A DNA stretch of 64,000 nt. Source: Nocardia lijiangensis NBRC 108240. GTDB lineage: Bacteria; Actinomycetota; Actinomycetes; Mycobacteriales; Mycobacteriaceae. The stretch spans positions 82,807-146,806 of the forward strand of contig NZ_BDBP01000013.1 in NCBI RefSeq assembly GCF_001613045.1, read 5' to 3'. How positions within the stretch are numbered: the first letter of the stretch is position 1; each line of letters opens with the position of its first letter. This document shows positions 7,843 through 17,737 of this stretch, in pieces. The notes under the pieces were generated by a model, which worked only from the letters and a program-made list of their open reading frames with translations, did no database searches and was not told the DNA's origin. The translations under genes and the position numbers were made by a program.

Positions 7843-9192
7843 TCAGATCGCGTTCTCCAGTTCCGCGAGCGCGTTCTCCAAATGGTCGAGGATGCGGTGC
7901 AGCTGGGGCACGCTGCGCCGGCAGCCGACCAGGCCGAAGTCCAGGTTGTCGGCATTGGAGGTGAGCGTGATGTTCACGGCCTGGCCGTCGAAGGGGATGG
8001 AGAGCGGGTAGATGGCGTCCAGCCGCGCGCCGTTCCAGTACATCGGGTCGCGCGGGCCCGGCACGTTCGAGATGACGATGTTGAACGGCGGGGCGGTCAA
8101 CGGCATCAGCGCGGGCACCAGGTTCAGCGCGATCGGGCTGACCATCAGTGCCGAGAGCGCCATCGACTGGGCGGGCGAGAGTTCGCTGTAGACCTCTTTG
8201 CTCTTCTGCATCGACTCGCTCACCGTCCGCAGCCTGGCGATCGGATCGGCCAGATCGGTGCCGAGATTGCACAGCAGCGCGCCGACCTTGACGCCGTTGG
8301 TCTCGGTGTCGTCCGGAGAGCGAAGCGACATCGGCACCATGGCGATCAACGGCTTGTCCGGCAGTGCGTCCTGCTCGGCGAGGTAGGTGCGCAGCGCGCC
8401 CGCCGACATCGCGAGCACGACGTCGTTCATCGTCGTCCCGGTTGCCTTGCGCACCTGCTTGATCCGCTCCATCGGCCAGGAGCGCACGACGGAGCGGCGG
8501 GCGCCGCCGATCGGCACGTTGAACATGGTCTTCGGCGCCTCGAACGGCAGGGTCACCTGCTGCTCGCGCAGGGCGGCGCGCGCGGCACGAAGCAGCGCCG
8601 GGCCGGACGCGGCGGCGGCGACGAGAGTCCTTGCCGCGCCGAGCAATCCGGAACGCTGCGGCTCCTTGTTGCGTCGCGAGCGCGGCAGGTTCCACGGCAC
8701 CCGGGTCTCGGTCGAGGCCGGGTCGTCGGTCAATGTGCGCTGCAGCAGCCGCTGGGCCGAGACGCCGTCGATCAGGCCGTGGTGCATCTTCGAATAGAGG
8801 GCGAACCGGCCGTCCTGCAGACCTTCGATGAGGTGGATCTCCCATAGCGGACGATGCCGATCGAGGAGGGTGCTGTGCAGGCCGGACGCGAGTTCGATCA
8901 GTTGGGCGTTGGTGCCGGGGGCGGGCAGTGCGATGCGCCGAACGTGGTAGTCCAGCTCCACCTCGTTCTCGAGCGTCCAGGCCAGCTGCGGCGAGCCGAG
9001 GAGGTTGGCCGGGCGCTTGCGAAAGGTGGGATGAATCTCGCTGCAGGACAGCAGCTTTTGGTGCGTCTGCGCGACGAACTCCGGACCGGCACCCTCCGGC
9101 GGTTCGAACAGTTGAAGCGAGCCGACGTGCATCGGGTGCTCGCGGGATTCGGCCAATAAAAATACGGCATCAACCGGTGCGATGAATTCCAT
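7843..9192 (-). CDS. Wax ester synthase/acyl-CoA:diacylglycerol acyltransferase (WS/DGAT)
   Basis: This 449-residue protein esterifies acyl-CoA to diacylglycerol or a fatty alcohol, making storage triacylglycerol or wax ester. The catalytic HHxxxDG motif is intact as HHGLIDG at 137-143. The family also shows PLWEIHLIEGL (116-124 region), NDVVLA and a C-terminal NVPGPRDPMYWNGA segment, all present. The ATG at 9192 is chosen because the family start (MEFIAPVDAVFL) begins there with AGGGGG upstream; a longer frame adds 34 unlikely residues. Multiple WS/DGAT paralogues are normal in Nocardia, Rhodococcus and Mycobacterium. Confidence 0.93.
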   Translation of the reverse strand: MEFIAPVDAVFLLAESREHPMHVGSLQLFEPPEGAGPEFVAQTHQKLLSCSEIHPTFRKRPANLLGSPQLAWTLENEVELDYHVRRIALPAPGTNAQLIELASGLHSTLLDRHRPLWEIHLIEGLQDGRFALYSKMHHGLIDGVSAQRLLQRTLTDDPASTETRVPWNLPRSRRNKEPQRSGLLGAARTLVAAAASGPALLRAARAALREQQVTLPFEAPKTMFNVPIGGARRSVVRSWPMERIKQVRKATGTTMNDVVLAMSAGALRTYLAEQDALPDKPLIAMVPMSLRSPDDTETNGVKVGALLCNLGTDLADPIARLRTVSESMQKSKEVYSELSPAQSMALSALMVSPIALNLVPALMPLTAPPFNIVISNVPGPRDPMYWNGARLDAIYPLSIPFDGQAVNITLTSNADNLDFGLVGCRRSVPQLHRILDHLENALAELENAI

Positions 9193-9328
9193 ATGTGTGT
9201 CGCCCCCTGACGACGGTGGAGATTTTGTAATACGAAGAATCGACCACGTTGTCGGGTGGGACACACCACAGAAAACCCTGTGCACCCGTGCCAAACGTAC
9301 CCGGCTGCCTCCGGATACGTGCGCCGAA

Positions 9329-9979
9329 TCAGCGCACCTGATCGGCGACCTTCGAGACGATCAGGCATCCCTGATCGAACCGTTCGTCGGGCTGCCGTGC
9401 GCAGACCATCCGGGCGATCACCGTGAAACCCGCTTCGCGCAACAGCTCGGCAAGCCGCTCGGGTGACCAGCAATAGGCGCGGGTCACCTTGTGGTCGAAA
9501 GCGAGCACGGTGTCGGTGGTGTCCGCTGTCTGGAATGCCAGCAGCGCGTGCCCTCCGTTTCGGAGTACCCGATGAAACTCGCGCAACACCTGAGGTACCC
9601 GTTGCGGCGGCAAGTGGATGATCGAGTACCAGGCCACGAGCCCGCTCAACGCCTCGTCCTCGATGGCGAGCTCCTCCATCGATCCCACCTCGAACCGCAG
9701 GCCGGGGAACTCGTTGCGCGCCAGTTCGATCATGCGCGGCGACAGATCCATGCCGAAGACCGGGAGGTCGAGCGACGCGAGGTGCGCGGCGATTCTTCCC
9801 GGGCCGCAGCCGATGTCCGCCACCGGTCCGGAACTGTTGGCACGCACGAGTTCCGCGAAGGCGCCGAGGACGGCGCGGTCGAAAGGCCTGGTCGCCAGGT
9901 GGTCGCGAACGAGGTCGAGGTAGATCTCGGCCACGTCGTCGTAGGACGTGCGGGTGGCGTCGACATCGGCATGGGTCAA
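9329..9979 (-). CDS. Class I SAM-dependent methyltransferase
   Basis: The 216-residue protein has the class I methyltransferase fold. Motif I is DIGCGPG at 55-61, the acidic residue ending beta-2 is Asp78 in GMDLSPRM, and a post-motif WYSIIHLPP segment follows. The substrate is unknown; it is probably a small molecule. The start is TTG at 9979 with AGGAG about 8 bases upstream; the nearby ATG is out of frame. It is preceded by the EamA transporter gene on the same strand with 38 bases between them, so they may share a transcript. Confidence 0.85.
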   Translation of the reverse strand: MTHADVDATRTSYDDVAEIYLDLVRDHLATRPFDRAVLGAFAELVRANSSGPVADIGCGPGRIAAHLASLDLPVFGMDLSPRMIELARNEFPGLRFEVGSMEELAIEDEALSGLVAWYSIIHLPPQRVPQVLREFHRVLRNGGHALLAFQTADTTDTVLAFDHKVTRAYCWSPERLAELLREAGFTVIARMVCARQPDERFDQGCLIVSKVADQVR

Positions 9980-10017
9980 GACCGGAACTCCTTTGCGCGA
10001 AACGGTGTTCGTACCTC

Positions 10018-10908
10018 TCAGGGCGTCGCGGAGAGCGCCGGATCATCCTGCGGAGTGGCGGCGCGAGACTGCCTGGTTCCGAGGAACGATCCGAGCACGA
10101 CCAGCGGGAATCCTATCGCCATGCCCGCGGTGAGCGGTTCACCCAGCAGCGTCACGCCGAGCACGATCGCCACCGCCGGATTGATGTAGGTGATCACCGT
10201 GGCGCGCGCCGGACCGACCTCGCCGATCAGCGCGAAGAACAGCAGGAACGCCGCCGCGGTGCAGACGATCGCGAGGCCGAGCACCGACAGCGTGGCGCCC
10301 GCGGGGAAGTGAGCAGGCCGGAGCAGCGCGGCGAACGGCGCGTAGAGCACCGCCGCCAGCAGCAGCGACGCGGTCACCACACCCATCGGCGGTAGATCCG
10401 CCAGGGAACGGTTGATGATGATCGGACCGACCGCGTAACCGATGGTGGTCAGTGCGATGGCTCCGATCGCGGCGGGGTTGGACAGATCCACGTCGAGCCC
10501 GACCAGGGCCGCCACGCCTGCGAATCCCACGACCAGGCCGAGAATCCTTCGGGCGTCGATGGTTTCGTGGCCGAGGCGGGTCACGATCAGCACCGCGATC
10601 AACGGCACCGCCGCGATCAGCAGGCCGACGGTGGAGCTGTTCAGCGTGGTCTCCGCGTATCCGATGAGGAACCACGGGCCCGAGATCTCCACCAGTGTGT
10701 AGAGCAGCAGCGGCCGCCAGCGCCGCAGGACCGGCCGCAGCGCGTCGGTGAACAGGGCGACCGGCAACAACAGCAGGCCGCCGATCAGCGTCCGGCCGAA
10801 TGCCACGAACACCGGATCGAAGTCCTCGACGGCGACCGCGATCATCGCGTACGGCACACCCCAGATGGCGCCCATCGCCAGGAACAACAGCCAACCGCGC
10901 TTGGTCAT
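10018..10908 (-). CDS. EamA/DMT-family transporter
   Basis: This 296-residue protein has about ten hydrophobic segments arranged as two EamA repeats, for example MGAIWGVPYAMIAVAVEDF at the N-terminus and YINPAVAIVLGVTLLGEPLT near the C-terminus. It should sit in the cytoplasmic membrane and export or exchange small metabolites. The substrate cannot be read from sequence. It ends in a short cytosolic tail after GFPLVVLGSFLGTR. Confidence 0.88.
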   Translation of the reverse strand: MTKRGWLLFLAMGAIWGVPYAMIAVAVEDFDPVFVAFGRTLIGGLLLLPVALFTDALRPVLRRWRPLLLYTLVEISGPWFLIGYAETTLNSSTVGLLIAAVPLIAVLIVTRLGHETIDARRILGLVVGFAGVAALVGLDVDLSNPAAIGAIALTTIGYAVGPIIINRSLADLPPMGVVTASLLLAAVLYAPFAALLRPAHFPAGATLSVLGLAIVCTAAAFLLFFALIGEVGPARATVITYINPAVAIVLGVTLLGEPLTAGMAIGFPLVVLGSFLGTRQSRAATPQDDPALSATP

Positions 10909-11061
10909 CGCGCCGTCCCCCGAGTCACCGCCGCAGATTTCATGCTCTCGCTCGCTTTCGATCCACGAGGAGCCTAGCGGGTGATCCCATGATCTGACAG
11001 ATCGTTTCCGGTGTTCGACGCGGGCATGCGCCCCGTGACCCGGGATCTCGGATCGCGCTGT

Positions 11062-11781
11062 TCAACAGCCGAGTTGATCCGCCAGATCCAGGAAGTCGCG
11101 TGCGTTGACGTCGAATTCGTCCTCGTACTCGACGTCCACCGCACCGCCCGCGCCGAACTCCAGCGGCCGCGCGACGAACGCGGTGCGGAAACCCAGCGCG
11201 CCCGCCGCCCTGATGTCGTACTTGTGGCAGGCGACCATCATGATCTGCTCCGGAGCCAGCCCCAGGTAGGTCGCGGCCATGCGATACGTCACCGGATCCG
11301 GCTTGAACGCGCCCGCCATCTCCGCGGTGAAGATCGCGTCCCACGGCAGGCCGCCCAGCTTCGAAATATTCACCACCGCAGCCACATCCGCGTTCGACAA
11401 GGTCGCGAGCGTGAACCGGGTCTTCAGCCGGGTCAGCCCGGGAACGGCATCCGGCCACGGCACGATCCGCCGCCAGGCGCGGGCCAGCTCCTCCCGCTCG
11501 GCCTCGTCGAAATCGGTCACGCCATATTCCGCCAGCAGCCGGTCCAGTGCGTCGCGGTACACCGAATGCACCGTGGTCCACTCGTCCTTGCCGACCTTCG
11601 CGTCGCGCAGCACGTCGAAATACTGTGCGCGCCAGCGGTCTACGAACTCCACCCAGTCGAGTCCCTGGTGCCGTCCCGCGCTCGCGTCGCGCAAAGCCCC
11701 CAGCACCGTCGAATGGAAATCCGTCGCCGTGCCCTGCACGTCGAACAGCAACGCCCGCACCTCGCTCACCCCGAAATCCAA
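11062..11781 (-). CDS. HAD-family hydrolase, haloacid dehalogenase type II-like
   Basis: The 239-residue product has the HAD motifs in order: Asp14 in LLFDVQGT (motif I), TLSNAD at 127-132 (motif II), Lys160 in GAFKPDP (motif III) and ACHKYDIRAA with Asp189 (motif IV). Motif I reads DVQGT, lacking the second aspartate used by phosphatases. That, with overall likeness to L-2-haloacid dehalogenases, favours dehalogenase or an unassigned hydrolase over phosphatase. The start may be TTG at 11781 or GTG at 11769; neither has a strong ribosome site. Confidence 0.82.
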   Translation of the reverse strand: MDFGVSEVRALLFDVQGTATDFHSTVLGALRDASAGRHQGLDWVEFVDRWRAQYFDVLRDAKVGKDEWTTVHSVYRDALDRLLAEYGVTDFDEAEREELARAWRRIVPWPDAVPGLTRLKTRFTLATLSNADVAAVVNISKLGGLPWDAIFTAEMAGAFKPDPVTYRMAATYLGLAPEQIMMVACHKYDIRAAGALGFRTAFVARPLEFGAGGAVDVEYEDEFDVNARDFLDLADQLGC

Positions 11782-11820
11782 CCACGTGACGGGTGTTCGG
11801 TGCTCGGTCGCCTGGGGGCG

Positions 11821-12408
11821 TCAAGGACGCGGCGTGCCCCACAGGTTGCGCAGTAGCAGCCAAGGCTGTTCGGGATCGGGCACCCGCCCTGCCTTCATCT
11901 CCGCGGCGCCCCAGCCGTCCACCGCGCGAAGGACGGCGGCGGTGGCGGCGACGAGCAGGCTCCGGTCGGCTTCCAGGGTGATGAGGCCGATGGCGATGCC
12001 ATTGTCGACGAAGTCGGCGATCCACGAGCGGAACGCGCCCTGTTCGCGCAGCAGGAAGGCCGGATCGATCAGCGCGAGGTCGGCAGGGTGTGTCTCGATG
12101 TGGGCGCGCAACCGCCGTTCGACGATCTTCAGCTGCGACCAGAACTCGGCGTCGTCCGCGACGCGCTGCCACGCGCCGAGCACCTCGGAGAGGCGGGCCG
12201 CGACGTCGTCCAGAGCGGTGTACAGCAGGTCTTCGCGGCCGTCGAAGTAGTTGTACGCCGAGGATTTCGAGATGCCCGCCGCCGCGATGATCTGGTTGTA
12301 GGAGGCGGTTTCCACGCCGTCCTCCGCGAACATCCGCTGCGCGACATCGAGGATGCGGCGTTGTTCGTCGGCGGGAAGCCGGGTGAAGCGGGGAAGTGGC
12401 ATGGTCAC
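11821..12408 (-). CDS. TetR-family repressor, probably of the adjacent ABC exporter (Rv1219c-like position)
   Basis: This 195-residue TetR protein has the N-terminal helix-turn-helix (RILDVAQRMFAEDGV, then YNQIIAAAGISKSSAYNYF) and a divergent ligand-binding part. It is divergent from the ABC ATPase gene, with a perfect palindrome between them. The same trio (TetR, ATPase, 550-residue permease) is Rv1219c-Rv1218c-Rv1217c in M. tuberculosis, where the regulator controls the exporter. The start is GTG at 12408 or ATG at 12402; no ribosome site is evident, so the message may be leaderless. Confidence 0.85.
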   Translation of the reverse strand: MTMPLPRFTRLPADEQRRILDVAQRMFAEDGVETASYNQIIAAAGISKSSAYNYFDGREDLLYTALDDVAARLSEVLGAWQRVADDAEFWSQLKIVERRLRAHIETHPADLALIDPAFLLREQGAFRSWIADFVDNGIAIGLITLEADRSLLVAATAAVLRAVDGWGAAEMKAGRVPDPEQPWLLLRNLWGTPRP

Positions 12409-12439
12409 ATCTTAGGGCCTAGTCGTGCGCACCTCTAGT

Positions 12440-12456
12440 GTGTACCATTGGTACAC
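12440..12456. promoter_or_regulatory. Perfect palindromic TetR operator
   Basis: GTGTACCATTGGTACAC is a perfect inverted repeat with 8-base arms around one central base. It lies 31 bases upstream of the TetR start and 28 bases upstream of the ABC ATPase start, an ideal position to repress both. Confidence 0.75.
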
Positions 12457-12484
12457 ACCGACGTTCTGAAAGGTGGGTGCGGTA

Positions 12485-13408
<924 letters not shown>

Positions 13409-13410
13409 CG

Positions 13411-15060
13411 ATGCGCGGATTCACGGTGATGGCAGGCGTCGGTTTGCGCGGCAGCCGTCGGCAGATCCTGTGGTGGGTGCTCGGGCTCGCGGTCGTCTTC
13501 GCGGGCACGGTGTGGTCGCTGGACGGCCTGTATTCCACGCAGGACGAGCTGGTGAGTTACCGGGCGGCCACCGAATCGGGCACGGCGTTGTTCGCGATCA
13601 ACGGCAGGCCGTACGGGCTCGATGATCTCGGCGGGGTCATCGCCTACGAATTCGGGTTTCTCAGCGCACTCGCCTTTCCGCTCATGGGCATTCACCTGGT
13701 GACGCGGATGACGCGCCGCGAAGAGGAATCCGGGCGGGCGGAGTTGTTGCGCGCCGGATCCGTCGGACGGGTCGCGGGCGTTGCCGCGGCGGTGGTGCTG
13801 ACCGGTTCCGCACTGGTTCTGGTTTCTGCGTCGATTGTTGCCGCGCTCTTGGTCGTCGGCCTGGAATGGTCTGGTGCGCTGCTCTATTCGGCGTCGCTGA
13901 TGGCGCTCGGCTGCTGCTTCGCGGCGATCGCGGCGCTGGCGGCGCAGGTTGTCGTCTCGGCGCGCAGCGTGCTCGGAATCTGTCTCGCCGTCTTGATCGC
14001 GGCCTTCCTCACCCGCGGTATCGGCGATGTGCGCGGCAACGGGCTGGTGTGGCTTTCGCCGATCGGCTGGGCGGAACAGGCTCGCCCGTTCGGCGCGGCG
14101 CGGTGGTGGCCCGTGCTGCTGGCGCTGGGTTTCGCCGCGGTGCTGTTCGGCGCGGCCTGCTGGGTCGCGGGCCGTCGAGATCACGGCGCCGGAGTGCTCG
14201 CCGCGCGTCGCGGGCCCGCGTCCGCATCACCGATATTGCTGCGGCCCTGGGGATTCGCGCTGCGCAGGCACCGCGGCGGCATCATCGCGTGGAGCGTGAT
14301 CGGCGCGCTCGTCGCCCTCTCGTTCGGCGCGCTCGCCGACGCCATCCGCACCGTGATGGCGGACAACGCGGCCTTGCAGGACGTTCTCGGCGGCGGCAGC
14401 GCGGACCCGGATGCTTACTTGTCGTTCGTCGTGGTGCTGATCGCCTTGCTCGTCGCCGGGTTCGCGGTGCAGGGGGTCGGCCGGATCGCGGAGGACGAGC
14501 CCGGTGATCGGCTGGAACCCGTTTTGGCCGGGGCGGTTTCGAGATCGCGATGGTTGACCGCCGAGGTGATCACCGTCGCCTGCGGCACTGCTGTGGTCGC
14601 GGGGGTCAGCGGATTGGCGCTCGGCGTGAGTGACGCATTGGCAGTGGGCGATTCATCAGCGGTTGCCCGGTTGACCCTCGCCACGCTCTCATATCTTCCG
14701 TCCGCCCTGGTGCTGCTGGGAATCGCGGTGTCGCTCTACGGAATTCGCCCCGCCACGTTGGGCTTCAGCTGGGCCGCCTTCGTCGCCGTAGCGCTGATCG
14801 CCACCCTCGCCGACACACTCCGCCTACCCGAATGGATCCGCCACCTGTCCCCACTCGAATGGGTAGGCCGCACCCCCTCCGAACCCATCACCCCCTGGCC
14901 ACTGATTGCCTCCGCCACCTTGACCATCGCATTGATCGCCTTGGGCCTGCGGGGCTTCACCTCCCGCGACATCCCCACGCACAGCGGCCCAGGCCTGATC
15001 CGAACCCTACGTCTGCCTTGGACTACCCCTCCACCGAACACCACCCCCACCCCTTCCTGA
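13411..15060 (+). CDS. ABC exporter permease (Rv1217c-like)
   Basis: The 549-residue protein has about twelve hydrophobic segments in two ABC-2-type halves, each beginning with a similar RGxxxGxxx/WWVLGLAVVFAGTVWSL-type helix and a conserved EEESGRAELL or EDEPGDRLEPVL loop. It forms the membrane pore of the exporter with the preceding ATPase. Length agrees with Rv1217c (about 548 residues). The last 40 residues are proline/threonine-rich and may be poorly conserved. A hairpin terminator follows the stop. Confidence 0.9.
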   Translation: MRGFTVMAGVGLRGSRRQILWWVLGLAVVFAGTVWSLDGLYSTQDELVSYRAATESGTALFAINGRPYGLDDLGGVIAYEFGFLSALAFPLMGIHLVTRMTRREEESGRAELLRAGSVGRVAGVAAAVVLTGSALVLVSASIVAALLVVGLEWSGALLYSASLMALGCCFAAIAALAAQVVVSARSVLGICLAVLIAAFLTRGIGDVRGNGLVWLSPIGWAEQARPFGAARWWPVLLALGFAAVLFGAACWVAGRRDHGAGVLAARRGPASASPILLRPWGFALRRHRGGIIAWSVIGALVALSFGALADAIRTVMADNAALQDVLGGGSADPDAYLSFVVVLIALLVAGFAVQGVGRIAEDEPGDRLEPVLAGAVSRSRWLTAEVITVACGTAVVAGVSGLALGVSDALAVGDSSAVARLTLATLSYLPSALVLLGIAVSLYGIRPATLGFSWAAFVAVALIATLADTLRLPEWIRHLSPLEWVGRTPSEPITPWPLIASATLTIALIALGLRGFTSRDIPTHSGPGLIRTLRLPWTTPPPNTTPTPS

Positions 15061-15075
15061 CCCCACGCCTCCCCC

Positions 15076-15109
15076 ACGCCTCGCAGACCTTGCAAGCCCT
15101 GCGAGGCGT
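15076..15109 (+). terminator. Hairpin terminator of the ABC exporter operon
   Basis: ACGCCTCGCAG at 15076-15086 pairs perfectly with CTGCGAGGCGT at 15099-15109 across a 12-base loop, 15 bases after the permease stop. No strong T-run follows, as is common in actinomycetes. Confidence 0.6.
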
Positions 15110-15221
15110 CAAAACCCTCTGCGAAGCCCGCACCAGCTGGCCGACCAGTGGCATCGCATCCCACCACCGCCCGGCTGATGCCGTCGAAAATCGCGGCACC
15201 CCACACCCCGTCCACACCCCT

Positions 15222-15403
15222 CACACAGTCGGTGCCTATGTCCGGCGTCGAATGCCTGTGTGGAATCGGCTCAGGCTGCGCGCCATTAGGCGTCGCAAGG
15301 TCGCTGCCGCCCCGGGGGCGTCGATGGGAGTCGTGCGGCGCTCCGCACCGTTTGCACGCCGCACACAGTCGGTGCCGCTGTGAGGCGTCGAATGCCTGTG
15401 TGG
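15222..15403. repeat. Two diverged tandem repeat units of about 140 bases
   Basis: A 42-base block at 15222-15263 recurs at 15362-15403, exactly 140 bases later, with few differences. Both begin CACACAGTCGGTGCC and end GGCGTCGAATGCCTGTGTGG, so each unit also has inverted CACACAG/CTGTGTG ends able to form a hairpin. Weaker similarity extends upstream of each copy. There is no gene in the 462-base interval 15061-15522 apart from this repeat and two terminators. Confidence 0.65.
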
Positions 15404-15447
15404 CGCAACGGCAGCGTGGTCTGGGGCGTAGCCGGGTGTACAACGCA

Positions 15448-15486
15448 CAACGCCTTCACGATCGGTGGACGATCGTGAAGGCGTTG
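15448..15486 (-). terminator. Strong hairpin terminator of the cutinase gene
   Basis: CAACGCCTTCACGATCG at 15448-15464 pairs perfectly with its complement at 15470-15486 across a 5-base loop. It lies 37 bases beyond the cutinase stop on the minus strand. Confidence 0.8.
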
Positions 15487-15522
15487 GCGGGGATATCGGG
15501 CTGGGGCCGATATCGCCCTAAT

Positions 15523-17244
15523 TCACCGGGCGCCGGTGGTGGTTGGCACTGGGGTTTGCGTTGTGGTGGTGGGGGGTGGGGTTGTGGTCGGCTGGGTGGT
15601 GGTCGGTGCCACGGGCTCCGCCGGTGCCACGGTTTGGGTGGGGGCTGCGACCGAGGTCCTCGCCTGGGGGTTCGTCGTCTCCGGAGGAGTTGTTGCGCTG
15701 GGGGTTTCGGCCGGAGGCGTGGTTGCCGGGGCGGTGGTTGTCGGAGCCGTGGTGGTCGATGTGACGGCGGCGCCGGTCTTCGTGGTCGTGGGCGCGGCCG
15801 TGGTGGTCGGCGCGGCCGTGGTCGTGGTTGTCGTCGAGGCAGCCTTCGGCTTCGCAGTGGCCGACACCACCGCATCGTTCGCGGCCGCGAAGTCGGCGGC
15901 CTCCGGCTCGGAGGACTTGTCGACCGTCTCACCGGCCTGCGCCTGCTTCGCCAGGTGGGTGAGCCAGGCGGCCGCGTACTCGGCGGAGGTCAGCGGCCTG
16001 CCTTCGCCAGGGTTGGCGTCACGCCAGTAGTCGAAGTGGTGGCCGGTGTGGTCGGGGCCGAGCGTCAGCTTGTACGGGTCGCTCATGACCACCGGGATCG
16101 TGTTCTGGTTGGTCACGATGAGACCGATGATCTCGTTCAGCACCTTCTGCGGCAGGTATGCGAGCGGCGACATCTGTTCGGTCGCGATCGAGTCGGCCTT
16201 CGCGGGCTCCTTCGGCTGCTCACCCGGCTTGTACTCCGGATCGGAGACACGCAGCAGGACCTCGAGGAACGTCTCGTCGCTGGCCATCCAGTTCGGCTGC
16301 GACTGGATGTCGGCGAACGCCGCCATCGCGATGCGGCCGAGGACCACGGCGACGTCCATTCCGTTGGTCGGATTGAGCCCCTCGCGCTCGAGTTGGTCGA
16401 CATTGATCTGCCTGCCGACATTCACCACCAGCTGCAGCAGCGAGATGTTCTCCGGCGCCGCGCAGGTGAGATCGCCCTCGGAGCAGAACGACGCGATCTT
16501 GCCGTTCAGCGCGCCGAAGTCACCGCTGGTGCCTGGCAGCGCGCCCTGACCCGAGACCGGCTTCCTGCCGTCCTGATACTGCTGGTCGAAGCCGTCCGGG
16601 TTGCTGAACGGATCCTTCGAGCCGGGGAACGGCCCGTCTCCTGCCGCGCGGCCCGAGTCGGCGAGGATGACGACGCCGACGACATCGTCCGGATCGACGA
16701 TCCCTTGATCGCCCTCCCCCTGATGCCCGATGTTCATCGCGACACGGCGGACGACGTCGGCGCCCTCGCTGTACCCGACGATCGAGAACTTGGTGTCGGG
16801 GCAGGCCTGCGAGATCTCCCGCATCACCTGCTGGGTGTTCGCGACGCCCGCGTTGACGGCGTCTTCGTAGGTGGCCATGTTGGCCGGGTAAGCGATGTAG
16901 ACCGCCGCGTACGAGCCGGGGTCGACGTCGTCGGCCGGTGCGTTCACCACCGGGTCGACCCAGCGGCTGTTGTGGTCACCGGCCAACGCGGCGGGCAACT
17001 CGTTCCCGTTGGCGTCGACCAGCAACTTCGTGGTCCCCGCCGTGGGAGTGTCGCCGCGACCGGCGACCGAGATGGTCACCATGTCGTGGCACTCCGTGAC
17101 GGAGGCCTTGAGCTGTGTGTCCGCGGTGTGCGGCGACGAAGTGACGGCGAACGAAGCGGCAACGATCGCCGCCACCCCCAAAACCGCAGGTGCAGCGACG
17201 GCCGAAGCAATGCGATGCCGCGCGAAGAACTCGCGAAAAGCCAT
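15523..17244 (-). CDS. Secreted cutinase-family esterase with long Thr/Pro-rich tail
   Basis: This 573-residue protein begins with a signal/anchor segment (hydrophobic about 12-35). A cutinase-like alpha/beta hydrolase domain follows: nucleophile Ser159 in GYSEG (157-161), Asp258 in GDLTC and a histidine at 402 or 403 in TGHHFDY. Residues from about 463 to the end are low-complexity, made of TTT, AP and TTAP repeats, suggesting a glycosylated, wall-spanning linker. Mycobacterial cutinase-like proteins (Culp) hydrolyse lipids or esters in the envelope; the tail here is unusually long. The gene is monocistronic, followed by a strong terminator. Confidence 0.88.
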   Translation of the reverse strand: MAFREFFARHRIASAVAAPAVLGVAAIVAASFAVTSSPHTADTQLKASVTECHDMVTISVAGRGDTPTAGTTKLLVDANGNELPAALAGDHNSRWVDPVVNAPADDVDPGSYAAVYIAYPANMATYEDAVNAGVANTQQVMREISQACPDTKFSIVGYSEGADVVRRVAMNIGHQGEGDQGIVDPDDVVGVVILADSGRAAGDGPFPGSKDPFSNPDGFDQQYQDGRKPVSGQGALPGTSGDFGALNGKIASFCSEGDLTCAAPENISLLQLVVNVGRQINVDQLEREGLNPTNGMDVAVVLGRIAMAAFADIQSQPNWMASDETFLEVLLRVSDPEYKPGEQPKEPAKADSIATEQMSPLAYLPQKVLNEIIGLIVTNQNTIPVVMSDPYKLTLGPDHTGHHFDYWRDANPGEGRPLTSAEYAAAWLTHLAKQAQAGETVDKSSEPEAADFAAANDAVVSATAKPKAASTTTTTTAAPTTTAAPTTTKTGAAVTSTTTAPTTTAPATTPPAETPSATTPPETTNPQARTSVAAPTQTVAPAEPVAPTTTQPTTTPPPTTTTQTPVPTTTGAR

Positions 17245-17737
17245 GTCCCGATCCCATTCCAGTACCGACAGATGGACAGGCCCCCCGACGGGCCATAGGT
17301 CACCAAGGACGTCGTGATGGGAACGGCGAGCGTTACTGTGATCGATTCGTCGGCATCTCGGCCCGGATCGCGCACACAGCTACCTGTGCAGCCGGACTAC
17401 GCGTTCGATCGGTGTGTGATCCCCTCCGAAAACGGTGAAGTTCTTCGGCCCGTTGTCGTCCATCCAGGATCGAACGCATTCCTCGCTGGTCCTAGGCACC
17501 CTAGGGTGCTCGGTCCACCACCCGCTCACCAGATGTAGACCCAGGCAGGCCGCTCCGGAAGATCGAACGCCCGGACCGCCCGCGCACCAGCATCGGCACC
17601 AAGGCGTCCTCCGGAAACGAGGCGTGCAACGACGTGGCAGTAGCCTTATCGGCGGCTCATCTCGGCCCGGATCGCGCACACGCCTACAGCAGTACCCTCA
17701 CATGCCCGCACGGCCGACTCGAGAAAAGGACGCTTCG
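17245..17737. other. 493-base intergenic region with a 24-base direct repeat
   Basis: A 24-base sequence containing CTCGGCCCGGATCGCGCACA is perfectly repeated at 17354-17377 and 17658-17681, 304 bases apart. The segment between contains short minus-strand frames, one of 99 codons (17380-17679) and one of about 38 codons ending at 17526, but none has a family I recognise or a ribosome site. It may be remnant coding DNA bracketed by a duplication, or an excisable segment. Confidence 0.45.

Noticed and set aside
15222..15403. CRISPR-like array
   Set aside because: Only two repeat units, 140 bases apart, without regular spacers.
17380..17679. 99-codon minus-strand frame between repeats
   Set aside because: Its first residues come from the 24-base repeat; the last third looks protein-like but no family match or ribosome site supports it.
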